Source: Shewanella decolorationis S12 (GTDB lineage Bacteria > Pseudomonadota > Gammaproteobacteria > Enterobacterales > Shewanellaceae). From it: a stretch of 64,000 nt of DNA. The stretch is from assembly GCF_000485795.1 (NCBI RefSeq), contig NZ_AXZL01000069.1, positions 91,539-155,538 of the forward strand, in the 5' to 3' direction. Numbering within the stretch: position 1 is the first letter of the stretch; each line of letters starts with the position of its first letter. A program made the position numbers and the translations under genes. Shown here piece after piece: positions 8,634 to 17,938 of this stretch. Under the pieces are notes generated by a model. It saw only the letters and a program-made list of their open reading frames with translations. It had not been told where the DNA came from and did not search any database.

Positions 8634-8651
8634 GCTGACAAAGCTGTCTGC
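8634..8651. promoter_or_regulatory. Predicted NagR autoregulatory operator
   Basis: The core TGACAAAGCTGTCT (8636-8649) keeps both TGACA and TGTC half-sites of the palindrome found upstream of the receptor. It lies about 80 bases before the nagR start, consistent with autoregulation. Confidence 0.6.
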
Positions 8652-8729
8652 TTGTAAATTGCACCTGAAGGATTTAGGTTCATCTATTAGCTAGCCCTTC
8701 GCACATTTGAATAAAGAGTTTGTAGATCA

Positions 8730-9746
8730 ATGAAAGTCACTATCAACGACGTCGCTAAATATGCCGGAGTGTCAATCAAGACGGTTTCCCGCGTAACCAA
8801 TAATGAACCCTCGGTAAAACAAGCCACGGTTGATAAAGTGAACGAGGCCATCAAGGCATTAAACTACCAGCCCAATCTCGCCGCCAGAAACCTTGCTGGC
8901 ACAAAATCCTATGCCATTGGTTTTATTTATGATAATCCCAACGCTTATTACATTATCGATATGCAAAACGGGATTTTGTCGGCCTGTAAAGATAAAGGCT
9001 ATGAGCTGGTTATTCATCCTTGTAACGCCAAATCTGACAGCATTTGCGATGAACTGACTCAACTAGTGAAACATTCGCGACTGGCAGGTTTAGTATTAAC
9101 ACCACCTCTTTCTGAAGATCCTAAAGTCCTTAAAGCCTTAAGCGACATTGACGCCAACTATGTGCGAATAATTGCCGGCGAAGGTGGTAAAGAACAAGAT
9201 GGGCTGACGATTTTAGTCAATGACAAATTTGGAGCGGTGGAAATTACTCAGCATTTGATCGACTTAGGCCATAAAGAAATTGCCTTTTTAAGTGGCGATC
9301 TACACCACGAGTCCACCAAAGAGCGGTTACTTGGTTATAAACAAGCATTAACAAAAAATCGCCTGCTTCTGAATGAAGATTACATAATTGAAGGAAAGTA
9401 TTCTTTTGAGTCAGGCGTAGAAGGGGCGAATACACTGATCAAATTAACGAACCGCCCAACAGCGATTGTTGCCTGTAACGACGAAATTGCAGCAGGGGCA
9501 CTTTTTGCTGCTCGTTTAGCAGGGCTAGATATCCCGGGCGATCTATCCATTGTCGGCTTCGAAGACAGCCCATTCTCACGCCAAACTTGGCCAAAACTGA
9601 CAACTGTACATCAACCTAACGCTGAAATCGCCCAAGTGGCGACAGAGTTGTTAATCGCGAAACGCCGTGAGCAAGATGCTAAATTCGCCAAAACATTTAC
9701 GCCAGAGCCCGTGATCCGAGACTCTTCTGCCTCTCCCAAAAATTAG
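8730..9746 (+). CDS. nagR: LacI-family repressor, probable NagR
   Basis: 338-residue LacI/GalR regulator. The helix-turn-helix and hinge are at residues 3-55 (TINDVAKYAGVSIKTVSRV, then ALNYQPNLAARNLAG), followed by a periplasmic-binding-protein-like effector domain with the classic IVGFEDSPFSRQTWPKLTTV near the end. From memory, the S. oneidensis GlcNAc regulator NagR is a LacI-type protein next to a TonB receptor and halogenase gene, which is this arrangement; its effector is thought to be GlcNAc-6-phosphate. Three strong and one weak matching palindromes in this window fit autoregulation and control of the neighbours. Symbol assigned by context; the family is certain. Confidence 0.85.
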   Translation: MKVTINDVAKYAGVSIKTVSRVTNNEPSVKQATVDKVNEAIKALNYQPNLAARNLAGTKSYAIGFIYDNPNAYYIIDMQNGILSACKDKGYELVIHPCNAKSDSICDELTQLVKHSRLAGLVLTPPLSEDPKVLKALSDIDANYVRIIAGEGGKEQDGLTILVNDKFGAVEITQHLIDLGHKEIAFLSGDLHHESTKERLLGYKQALTKNRLLLNEDYIIEGKYSFESGVEGANTLIKLTNRPTAIVACNDEIAAGALFAARLAGLDIPGDLSIVGFEDSPFSRQTWPKLTTVHQPNAEIAQVATELLIAKRREQDAKFAKTFTPEPVIRDSSASPKN

Positions 9747-9766
9747 TTTTCAGCCCGGCTAGGCAT

Positions 9767-9803
9767 AAAACAAAACAGAGAGCCAAGGCTCTCTGTTTTG
9801 TTT
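9767..9803. terminator. Bidirectional terminator, nagR and ndh
   Basis: AAACAAAACAGAGAGCC and GGCTCTCTGTTTTGTTT form a long perfect stem with A and T runs on both sides. It serves both convergent genes. Confidence 0.9.
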
Positions 9804-9815
9804 TCAATTAATGAG

Positions 9816-11105
9816 TTAATGCAATTTCAGCTTTGGCCTTTGCCATTTCAGTAGCTTTTGCGCAATGCGATAAATAATTGCGGAGAACCAGCCATATAGG
9901 CTCGCTAAATGTCTTTGGTATAACGAGATATACATGATCCTGGCGATATGTCCTTCCACGAAGAAAGTCCCTGAACGCAAATTCCCCATTAGATTGCCTA
10001 CTGCAGAAAAACGGCTTAAAGACACCAGAGAACCATAATCCTTATACACAAAAGGCTTTTCCGCCTTCCCTTGTAAACGATTCACAATATTCTCATATAA
10101 GGTATCCGCCATTTGTGCTGCCGCTTGAGCGCGCGGTGGCACAGGTTGGCCGGACTCTAGAATTAATAGAGCGCAATCTCCAAGCGCATAAATATCTTGA
10201 TGACCTTTTACTCGCATACAAGCATCAACTTCCACTTGATTGCGCGGCGTAATGGGTAACTTAGAAAAATTTTGAAATGCTTTGGGCCCTTTCACACCAG
10301 CCGCCCACACTTTAAGCCCTGCTTCGATTACATCACCATCTTGAGTAATAAAGCCATCGCGGGTGACTTCCTTAACCTGCACCCCAATATGCAAACGGAT
10401 GCCAATTTTATCCAATACCGCTTGAGCTCTTGCGCTCACACGTTCGGGTAACTGTGGGAGAATTTTTGGTGAGGCTTCAATAAGATGCACATCAAGATGG
10501 TGTTTAGAGATATTGAGATAGCCATACTCTTTCACCGATTCAATGACATGGTGAAGCTCTGCGGCTAACTCAACACCTGTAGCACCAGCGCCAACAATAC
10601 CTATACTGACTTTCTCTTGTGTTTCATTGAGTTGTAGTAATGCATCTAATAATTTTTGATGGAATAAGTTAGCGTTATCTAAGCTATCAAGGAAAATGCA
10701 ATGTTGCTCAGCACCAAGGGTATTAAAGCTATTAGAGACGCCACCTAAGGCTAGCACTAAGTAATCATATTCAATCTGTCTGGGCTCAAGCAGCAATTCA
10801 CCCGAGTCGCTATAAACTGCGGCAAGTTGGATTGTTTTGGCATCGGGTTCACACTGCTCAATTTCGCCACGAATGTATCGGTAACCATTCTTAAGGCCAT
10901 GATCTCGATACAATAATCCCTCTATAGACTGGTCAATAACCCCAACAGCTACTTCGTGTAATTTTGGCTTCCAAATATGGATTGGGCTTTTATCAATTAA
11001 GCAAACATCGACTACATCACTGCCACCCAACTTACGGCCTAATTTTGAGGCTAGCGCTAAGCCCGCGGCACCTCCACCCACTATCACGATCAGTTTAGTA
11101 GCCAA
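9816..11105 (-). CDS. ndh: Type II NADH:quinone oxidoreductase
   Basis: 429-residue peripheral membrane flavoprotein that passes electrons from NADH to quinone without pumping protons. The N-terminal FAD site is GGGAAGLALASKLG (residues 9-22); a second Rossmann motif GIVGAGATGVELAAE near 167-181 binds NADH; YALGDCA (about 307-313) is the C-terminal FAD contact. An amphipathic C-terminal end (RIAQKLLKWQRPK) probably holds it to the membrane. The start is TTG at 11105, preceded by GAGG with an 8-base spacer. It is a single-gene unit. Confidence 0.95.
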   Translation of the reverse strand: MATKLIVIVGGGAAGLALASKLGRKLGGSDVVDVCLIDKSPIHIWKPKLHEVAVGVIDQSIEGLLYRDHGLKNGYRYIRGEIEQCEPDAKTIQLAAVYSDSGELLLEPRQIEYDYLVLALGGVSNSFNTLGAEQHCIFLDSLDNANLFHQKLLDALLQLNETQEKVSIGIVGAGATGVELAAELHHVIESVKEYGYLNISKHHLDVHLIEASPKILPQLPERVSARAQAVLDKIGIRLHIGVQVKEVTRDGFITQDGDVIEAGLKVWAAGVKGPKAFQNFSKLPITPRNQVEVDACMRVKGHQDIYALGDCALLILESGQPVPPRAQAAAQMADTLYENIVNRLQGKAEKPFVYKDYGSLVSLSRFSAVGNLMGNLRSGTFFVEGHIARIMYISLYQRHLASLYGWFSAIIYRIAQKLLKWQRPKLKLH

Positions 11106-11257
11106 AATAACAACCTCAACAAGCCTATTTAAGTGGCTAAGTTATATCATGGAACAGATAAGAGATAACTACTTTAGTCTAACTAAACAGAGAATTTTGC
11201 ATTAAAGATATTTCAGAAACAGAAAGGCTTAGTCCCATCAATCATAAATTTTAAGCA

Positions 11258-11284
11258 ACAAAAAGGGGCCTAATGGCCCCCTCT
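11258..11284 (-). terminator. glnB terminator
   Basis: GGGGCC TAAT GGCCCC stem, followed on the minus strand by five T residues, just after the glnB stop. Confidence 0.85.
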
Positions 11285-11297
11285 GGAAACGGATAAA

Positions 11298-11657
<360 letters not shown>

Positions 11658-11878
11658 TTACAGAGAATCAATAGAATGCCATTAGCTTACACGGGGTTAA
11701 GTGATTATTGAAGTATAGGCGGTGCTTTCCTCATAAAACACAGTTTCTATAAAACGATTCTTAGTACGTAAAAATCTATAAAAAACACAACGACCTCATT
11801 GCCGCCTTCCTATACTTATACTTTAGTAAAATGCTCCACACGTTCGCAGGATGCGGCCCCTAAAACAAAGGAACTGTT

Positions 11879-12391
11879 ATGAAAGCACAACAACTTGGCT
11901 TTAGCTTGATTGAACTTGTCACAACACTATCCATCTCCACACTACTCCTTAGCATTGGTGTTCCGACATTTACTGATATTAAAGACAGTATTAGAGCGGA
12001 TTCAAATATTAAGACAATCCAGCAAACACTTGTATTTGCACGTAATACCGCTATCAACTACGGATATAGAGTAACGGTTTGCCCCTTAATTGACGGTCAA
12101 TGTCATGAAGACTGGCAAAAAGGCATTTCAGTTTTTACGGACTCAGGTACTGCAGAAACACTCGATTTAAATGACAAAGTGATAATGACTCTAGATGAGT
12201 TTGATAGCCAAGATTTTATAAAATATAACCGTAGTTCTGTTAAGTTTCAGCCAGATGGACTTGCATCGGGGGCAAATGGCACATTTAAATATTGTCCAAG
12301 AACTGTTGACAGTAAAAACTCCAAAGCAGTGGTCGTAAATCAAGCTGGACGAGTTCGTATATCAACCGCCAAAAATATTGATTGTCGCTAA
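11879..12391 (+). CDS. GspH/FimT family pseudopilin, copy 1
   Basis: 170-residue minor pilin-like protein. The type III leader MKAQQLG is followed by FSLIELVTTLS with Glu5 of the mature protein, then a hydrophobic stalk and a soluble domain with four cysteines (VTVCP, GQCHEDW, YCP and the C-terminal NIDCR). PilD should cleave and methylate it. The start has a good ribosome site (AAAGGAAC). A paralogue lies 201 bases downstream; together they face the pilV-pilE operon. They probably act as the FimT/FimU minor pilin in pilus initiation. The gene's stop codon lies at the edge of a 9-bp tandem repeat. Confidence 0.88.
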   Translation: MKAQQLGFSLIELVTTLSISTLLLSIGVPTFTDIKDSIRADSNIKTIQQTLVFARNTAINYGYRVTVCPLIDGQCHEDWQKGISVFTDSGTAETLDLNDKVIMTLDEFDSQDFIKYNRSSVKFQPDGLASGANGTFKYCPRTVDSKNSKAVVVNQAGRVRISTAKNIDCR

Positions 12392-12470
12392 AACACTAAA
12401 AACACTAAAAACACTAAAAACACTAAAAACACTAAAAACACTAAAAACACTAAAAACACTAAAAACACCT
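12390..12470 (+). repeat. 9-bp tandem repeat AAAAACACT, about 9 copies
   Basis: Eight exact or nearly exact AAAAACACT units and one final variant run without interruption from the stop codon of the upstream pseudopilin gene. The period is a multiple of three and continues that gene's reading frame as Asn-Thr-Lys after the stop. It lies in the spacer before the second pseudopilin gene. Confidence 0.95.
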
Positions 12471-12592
12471 AAAAATTATAAAGAAACAGAATAATAAAAC
12501 CATTGGTTATATAAATTTATCTTAAACAGATAGTTACTGACCAACAAGTCACTCTCGCATATACTTAATTAAGTTTAAGCGAGGATTACTGC

Positions 12593-13087
12593 ATGTTTAC
12601 TATATCCAAGGGATTTACCTTAGTTGAGTTAATGGTCACCATTGCGGTTGCTGCTTTGTTGCTATCCATTGGAGTACCATCATTTACTGCGATATATGAA
12701 GCGACCCGCGGAGCCAATGAGATACAAAAGATTAATGACCTCTTTGCCTTTGCCCGAAATCAAGCAGTGAATTATGGTACGACAGTAACAGTTTGCCCCT
12801 ACGCATCCAATCCCTGTGGTAATGATTGGAGTAAAGGGTTTAGTGTTTATGTCGAACGTAATGGCGCCAAGAAGGTACTAAAGATAATAGATGGATTTAA
12901 CTCAAAAGATACTATTTCATTAACAGGCCCAACAGATAAAACCGTGAATTTTACATCCGATGGTTTGGTATCAACAGAAACATCAATCATCTATTGCCCA
13001 AGTGGTAAAAGTGATGCTTCAAAAAGCATTAAAATAAGCACGTCTGGTCTTATAAAAGAAGATGACGAGCACAAAAGTTGTTCATAA
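12593..13087 (+). CDS. GspH/FimT family pseudopilin, copy 2
   Basis: 164-residue paralogue of the upstream pseudopilin. It has the leader MFTISKG, then FTLVELMVTIAV with Glu5 and the same four-cysteine layout (VTVCP, NPCGNDW, IYCPSG, HKSCS). GAGGA precedes the ATG. The paralogues share the stretches LLLSIGVP and FARN, so they arose by duplication, but the soluble domains differ clearly. It may be a second minor pilin with a different surface, or have its own promoter in the 200-base spacer. Confidence 0.88.
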   Translation: MFTISKGFTLVELMVTIAVAALLLSIGVPSFTAIYEATRGANEIQKINDLFAFARNQAVNYGTTVTVCPYASNPCGNDWSKGFSVYVERNGAKKVLKIIDGFNSKDTISLTGPTDKTVNFTSDGLVSTETSIIYCPSGKSDASKSIKISTSGLIKEDDEHKSCS

Positions 13088-13160
13088 CCTATGTATGGTT
13101 CATTATTGATAGACAACTAATTAAACATTAATAACAGTTTGATAGTGAAAATAACTACGG

Positions 13161-13193
13161 ATAAAAAAGCCTAAAAATTTTTAGGCTTTTTTA
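13161..13193. terminator. Bidirectional terminator between pseudopilin and pil operon
   Basis: AAAAAAGCCTAAAA and TTTTAGGCTTTTTT form a long stem with poly-A/T on both sides. It ends the rightward pseudopilin genes and probably the leftward pil operon. Confidence 0.9.
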
Positions 13194-13250
13194 TCATGTT
13201 TACCCCGTCATAAATAGCTTTGACACTTTCAAACTTTTTTAAAGATATAT

Positions 13251-13556
13251 TTATCTTGGGGTTAACCGGTCCAGCTCTTGAGCCTTGCTACTACTAAATT
13301 TTGCACTAAGCTCAACACATTCTTCAACAGTGTTTATATAGAATTTTTGCCCATCATTCGACTGACGAAGTGACCCAACAAGACTCGCCATACGTAAACT
13401 CATTTCACTGGTTTTCCAGCGATAAAATGCAATTTCAGCATCCTTTTTTGATGTTATATAGCATTTAAAGTCTTGTTCTGTTTGACCACTCGCAACTGCA
13501 GCCCAAAGATGACTAGACGTTAGCACCAAAATAGTTGTGATCAATAATTTTTTCAT
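13251..13556 (-). CDS. tapY2: Small exported TapY2-like type IV pilus protein
   Basis: 101-residue secreted protein. The signal peptide MKKLLITTILVLTSSHLWA is followed by a domain with two cysteines (FKCYITSKK and VEECVELS) and an aromatic AFYRWK motif. The ATG at 13556 overlaps the pilE stop in ATGA, so it is the last gene of the pilus operon. Size, cysteines and position match what I remember as TapY2, the small partner of PilY1/TapY1; the name is held moderately. It may act in the periplasm in stabilising PilY1 or PilE. Confidence 0.65.
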   Translation of the reverse strand: MKKLLITTILVLTSSHLWAAVASGQTEQDFKCYITSKKDAEIAFYRWKTSEMSLRMASLVGSLRQSNDGQKFYINTVEECVELSAKFSSSKAQELDRLTPR

Positions 13557-13963
13557 TTCCAACACTCCGCACTGGGACCTTTAGCCCCTGTATCAGTAAT
13601 GGTCAAAGGCGTACATGATGAATCTCGACTAGCCTGTATTCCTTGCGCGACCGCTTTTAGTGTAAATGATGACGTACCACTTGATGTGACAGAGTAATTT
13701 CCATGTTCAGTTATATAAGGGTCTGCACCTATAAGCTCAGATAAGTCAGTCGTATACTTACGATTATCTAAGTAATACTGCTCTTGCAAATTGGCTAATC
13801 TCATCAACGCAGACAATCCCTCAGCTCTCGTGCTTTGAGCAACATAGCGAGTATAAGAAGGATATGCAATTGCAGCCAAAATCCCAATAATGACAACAAC
13901 TATCATCACTTCGATTAAGGTAAAACCTTTGTATTTGATATTCATATAAAAATATTTACTCAT
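13553..13963 (-). CDS. pilE: Type IV pilin PilE
   Basis: 136-residue pilin. After a short basic leader ending in Gly comes the signature FTLIEVMIVVVIIGILAAIAYPSY, with Glu5 and the kinking proline (given here only as a class: residues about 14-37). A C-terminal disulfide-like pair is seen (SSCTPLTI and AECWK). The ATG at 13963 overlaps the end of pilY1 by eight bases; an ATG at 13945 would leave the shorter leader MNIKYKG. It belongs to the PilE group placed after PilY1 in minor-pilin operons. Confidence 0.92.
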   Translation of the reverse strand: MSKYFYMNIKYKGFTLIEVMIVVVIIGILAAIAYPSYTRYVAQSTRAEGLSALMRLANLQEQYYLDNRKYTTDLSELIGADPYITEHGNYSVTSSGTSSFTLKAVAQGIQASRDSSCTPLTITDTGAKGPSAECWK

Positions 13964-16900
13964 TAATATGATAGTAAATTTTATTCACGCCTAAACCAGA
14001 AGCGACATTGATCGTGCCACTGTATTCACCATTTTCATTTTTATCGCCTTTACCAACACCAATAATATAAATATAAGGATCTTTACCAGTCTCAGGTGCA
14101 GGGATCACGATTTGAGGAGTATCGGGTACACGTTCTCCAAGTTCATAGTATAACTGAGAAAATGACCTAGTTCCTTTATGTAAATCAAACGCATAGAGTT
14201 TACCAGCACCAGAAACAAGACATACGTTATCCGCAACAGAGTCAGCTGGTGGAGAATATGATGTGAAGTACACCTTCCCCTGAACAATAAGCGCCGCGGT
14301 TAAGCTCTTCTCACCTAACCCCGAAAAGTCATAAAACCAACCTAGCTTAGTACTAAAGCTAATATTATCGGATTCTGAAGTGGGTGCACTTGATGTAACA
14401 TCATACAAGTTATTGATAGTAATGGTAGAAGGCACATCACTCCCAGTAAAACTCTTAGTGACGACGTTACGATCTTGAAGCATAAAAAACATATCATTAA
14501 CGTTTGTACTTGAAGGACTAGGCCTCATCCCACTACCCACAGCAACAGCATCATAAGGCACATTTTGATATGTTTTCGTTGTGACAGTTTCACTCCCTGT
14601 TGTCACGGATACTTCCGATAAATTTGTAAACATTGTTTGAGCAACAACAGGCTCAGCGAAGAACCGTCGATTATCACTATTTGTACCACCCAATGAGGCA
14701 AATTTGAACGCAGTCCAAGTATCGATGCTTGCACTCGGTAAATCCATACGCCAAATGTTACCAGTAACATCCGATGCATATATACGGTCTGTATAACCAT
14801 CGTTGTTGCTATCAAGCACTGCAACTGAATTAGGAATACTGCCTTGGATACCTGGCAACACAGTTGCCCCACTCGCCGATCCACCAAAAGAATGAATCAG
14901 CGTTCCCTTTTGTGCATCAACAATATATACAACACTACCTAATGGCGAAGTCGTCGGTGTAGCATCAAAGCTCACATCATAACCTCCACCAAAAATTAAT
15001 ACCGGTTTATCGTAACCAACGATTTTAGTCACAATAGGTTCCGACCAGGTCTGACCTAGGTCAGCAAAACCATCGGAAGAAGGATTAATTGTCCACATAA
15101 GCGAAGGGCTGTCTGGGTTAGATACATCCAGAGCATAATAAGATGATCCTCCACGCCGCATGCCCACAAAAACCCAAGCCTTGTTTACTTTACCGGTAGA
15201 ATCCGTTTCGGTATAAGCTACGGGAGATGAATCCATTCCATATACAGTGTGTACACCAGATGGGTCATTGGTTCGAAGTTCATATAAATTAGGGAGAAGT
15301 TCAAAAGGAATAAATCCCCATGTTTCGGACACTGATTCTCCACCATCCTTAAACATATGTAATACACCTTGGTTAGTACCAAGAATGATTCTGATATCCG
15401 TTGCCGTTTCACTACCAAAATTCAATGCCAGTGGTTTTGAATGTAAAGGGTCGCCCATAACATCACTGCGTTTATCAGTTGTACTACCGTTTTTATTGTC
15501 ATCGTCAACATCAATACCTTTTAACCAATCTAGAGTATTTGCGACTTCATCAATACTGGTTCTCATAAAGGTAGCTAGAGCTTGATCGCCACCAGCAGCA
15601 CTTTGTGCATTAGATAACGTAAGAGGAGACAAACTAATAGCCCCTCCCAAGTTACTCAAAATGGTTCGACTCGCTTGACTCTTAATTTGAGCAGCAGCAC
15701 CACCTACCTCTACCTTATTACCATCTTTTTGGCTGGCGCAATCGGACCAAATCGTACAAGCGGTATCTTTAATATTTCCGTTATCAGCAATAGCCGCATT
15801 TCCTTGACTATCAACTAAGGTGCCATCAGCTGTTACTTTAAGTTTCTTTAAATTACCACTCCAGCGAGGACCTTTACCTGGTAAAAACATCGCATAGTAA
15901 GCAGCATCAAAAGTTTGTGTTCTATCAAAGTTATTACTCGCAATACTTGGAGAAGTAAAACTCGAGTCTATATTAAGAATATTTGATAACGCATCATTAA
16001 GGGCATTTTGTAATTCTAAACTATTCTGAGCTGCAAAATATAAGCCACCACCACGTTTAGCTGTTTCCGCTAATAAGGGGGCCGCATCCTCTGCGCCTTT
16101 ACTAAAACCAATAGTGTAAGTGCGCACATTTTGCATTTGCTCCGTGTTAGAGCTATCAAGTTTATTGATTAGATCATTATTGAACATATAACTTGCTAAT
16201 GCAGGTAAATAACTAGGCGAACTTAAACCCTGAGAAAATGAGGAATAATCACCACTTTTACTTGCTGTAGCAGTTAAACTTTTAACATCGTTATTAGCAC
16301 TTCCATCAACGGTTGGTGAGCCATCAGTAACATAAATCACATAGGCGATATCAGTACAAACTTTAAATGGGCTGCTGTAAGTACCGTTTTTTTCTACAGA
16401 AGTATCATAAGGAGGGCGATTGCCTACATAAGAGCCATAATCGGTATCCGCGTGTCCAAAAACAACACTTTTACCAGCAAAATAACGATAGGCTTCGTAC
16501 ATAGTTTCACACAAAGGTGTATTAGTTTTTGCTGGTAACTTATCAATAGTTAATAGTAAGCTATCTCGAGCAGCATCCGTCATTTGTGTAATACCAGAAA
16601 CTATCCGGCCACCATCCCTATTCCCCTCATTAGGATAATTGTAATTAAATACAGCCAACCCAAAATCGACGGTTGGGGTAGAATTAATAATGTTAGAAAT
16701 CGCCTTCTTCGCAATCTCTAACCTTGAAACTTTTACGGTTGGCAACCGTCCTTCTTTAGACAACCAATACCACCTTAAATAGTTATCTGTATAAAAAGTG
16801 ACAGGCTGACCAACACCAAAATCTGTATTTTTTGCGGCAATTAAAGCATCACCCCATGTGCTACTGGGGGAAGATGACATAAAATAAGGAAATGCTTTCT

Positions 16901-17462
16901 TTTTCCAACCACTCTGTATTGTTAACCCATTAGCAGGAAATCCGTCATTGTAAGAAGATGAGTTTTGAGGATCTACTGTAGAAATATCCTCCCAGCAATC
17001 AACAACCTTAATATTACGACCATCTGTCTCGGGAAACTCTTTCCATACCCCCGTAGTCCCACTTGAAGTGAACTCGCGAATATAGCCTGTAAAACGGCCA
17101 TATTGATCCAATGCAGCTTTACTTTGATTACAACCGTTTATCGTAGCATCAAAATATCGTCTATCTGAACTGGTATCCGGCTTTGGTAATGCTCCGCCTC
17201 CCACAGTGTAATAGATTCGATCGCCACTGTACCCTGAACCACTAATAGGGGGATAGTCATAATCGGGATCATAATCAATCACCTGAGTAATTTCTTCGGT
17301 AGACATACTTCCCGAGTTATCAAAAATAACCAAGACTTTAGGTCTAGCACCCGTGCGAGTTGTCGACTCTTTAACATATAATTCAGTGTCATCGCCAAAG
17401 GTTGATATTGACGTGACAGCCAATGCAAGCAATGTACACAAAGTGAGTTTTTTAGTTAGCAT
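13956..17462 (-). CDS. pilY1: Type IV pilus tip adhesin/biogenesis factor PilY1
   Basis: 1168-residue secreted protein of the PilC/PilY1 family, which primes pilus assembly with the minor pilins and mediates adhesion and surface sensing. A signal peptide ends near residue 23. A von Willebrand A-like domain (about 40-490) begins with the metal-site motif VLVIFDNSGSM. The C-terminal beta-propeller (about 650-1100) carries the calcium loop DSNNDGYTDRIYASD near 880-895, which controls extension and retraction in Pseudomonas PilY1. It lies three bases after pilX and overlaps pilE. The order matches minor-pilin operons of other gammaproteobacteria. Confidence 0.95.
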   Translation of the reverse strand: MLTKKLTLCTLLALAVTSISTFGDDTELYVKESTTRTGARPKVLVIFDNSGSMSTEEITQVIDYDPDYDYPPISGSGYSGDRIYYTVGGGALPKPDTSSDRRYFDATINGCNQSKAALDQYGRFTGYIREFTSSGTTGVWKEFPETDGRNIKVVDCWEDISTVDPQNSSSYNDGFPANGLTIQSGWKKKAFPYFMSSSPSSTWGDALIAAKNTDFGVGQPVTFYTDNYLRWYWLSKEGRLPTVKVSRLEIAKKAISNIINSTPTVDFGLAVFNYNYPNEGNRDGGRIVSGITQMTDAARDSLLLTIDKLPAKTNTPLCETMYEAYRYFAGKSVVFGHADTDYGSYVGNRPPYDTSVEKNGTYSSPFKVCTDIAYVIYVTDGSPTVDGSANNDVKSLTATASKSGDYSSFSQGLSSPSYLPALASYMFNNDLINKLDSSNTEQMQNVRTYTIGFSKGAEDAAPLLAETAKRGGGLYFAAQNSLELQNALNDALSNILNIDSSFTSPSIASNNFDRTQTFDAAYYAMFLPGKGPRWSGNLKKLKVTADGTLVDSQGNAAIADNGNIKDTACTIWSDCASQKDGNKVEVGGAAAQIKSQASRTILSNLGGAISLSPLTLSNAQSAAGGDQALATFMRTSIDEVANTLDWLKGIDVDDDNKNGSTTDKRSDVMGDPLHSKPLALNFGSETATDIRIILGTNQGVLHMFKDGGESVSETWGFIPFELLPNLYELRTNDPSGVHTVYGMDSSPVAYTETDSTGKVNKAWVFVGMRRGGSSYYALDVSNPDSPSLMWTINPSSDGFADLGQTWSEPIVTKIVGYDKPVLIFGGGYDVSFDATPTTSPLGSVVYIVDAQKGTLIHSFGGSASGATVLPGIQGSIPNSVAVLDSNNDGYTDRIYASDVTGNIWRMDLPSASIDTWTAFKFASLGGTNSDNRRFFAEPVVAQTMFTNLSEVSVTTGSETVTTKTYQNVPYDAVAVGSGMRPSPSSTNVNDMFFMLQDRNVVTKSFTGSDVPSTITINNLYDVTSSAPTSESDNISFSTKLGWFYDFSGLGEKSLTAALIVQGKVYFTSYSPPADSVADNVCLVSGAGKLYAFDLHKGTRSFSQLYYELGERVPDTPQIVIPAPETGKDPYIYIIGVGKGDKNENGEYSGTINVASGLGVNKIYYHINE

Positions 17463-17465
17463 ATC

Positions 17466-17927
17466 TTAACTCCCTGTCAAAACTTCTTGCTCGACTCCCG
17501 CAACAACGGTGAGCTGACCTAAATTATCACGGCCAAAATTAGCTGTACTGCTAATTTCAACCCGTCGGCAACTGATGATGTTTCCACTATTCGCTTTTGT
17601 ACTTCGTTGGCATCCAACATCTTTGGCCCCAATAATCACATTTCCACCAGCATCAACCTCAAATGGAATAGGTGTTAAGGTCTGTTGAGCACCAAACTCA
17701 GTGCCAGTAGAGACATTTGATAACGTTGCTAAACTCGTACCTTTATTCGCTTCTATAGCCGCTTCTAAGCCGCCATCGGCGATGGCTTTAGCTTCTATTC
17801 GCTCAGAACCCGCACCTGACATCCGCATAGATTGCGTAGAATTTACCGCTAAAGCGACACCTATGATGGTCATTAATAGTAGGACTATGAGTGCGAAAAA
17901 CAGTACTATTCCTTTTTGCTTTCTCAT
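17466..17927 (-). CDS. pilX: Type IV pilus assembly protein PilX
   Basis: 153-residue minor pilin. The leader MRKQKG precedes a hydrophobic helix, IVLFFALIVLLLMTIIGVAL, then the typical SMRMSGAGSERIEAKAIADGGLEAA. Position 5 of the mature protein is not Glu, as is common in PilX. It sits 11 bases after pilW and three before pilY1. It likely forms part of the tip-initiating complex with PilV, PilW and PilE. Confidence 0.9.
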   Translation of the reverse strand: MRKQKGIVLFFALIVLLLMTIIGVALAVNSTQSMRMSGAGSERIEAKAIADGGLEAAIEANKGTSLATLSNVSTGTEFGAQQTLTPIPFEVDAGGNVIIGAKDVGCQRSTKANSGNIISCRRVEISSTANFGRDNLGQLTVVAGVEQEVLTGS

Positions 17928-17938
17928 CCCTTTACCCT

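Larger units (their letters stand above)
8304..8729. other. Divergent control region of TonB receptor and nagR
   Basis: 426-base spacer between divergent genes. It contains a perfect NagR-like palindrome near the receptor (8361-8376) and a weaker one near nagR (8634-8651). AT-rich promoter-like sequence lies between them. No gene is seen. Confidence 0.7.
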
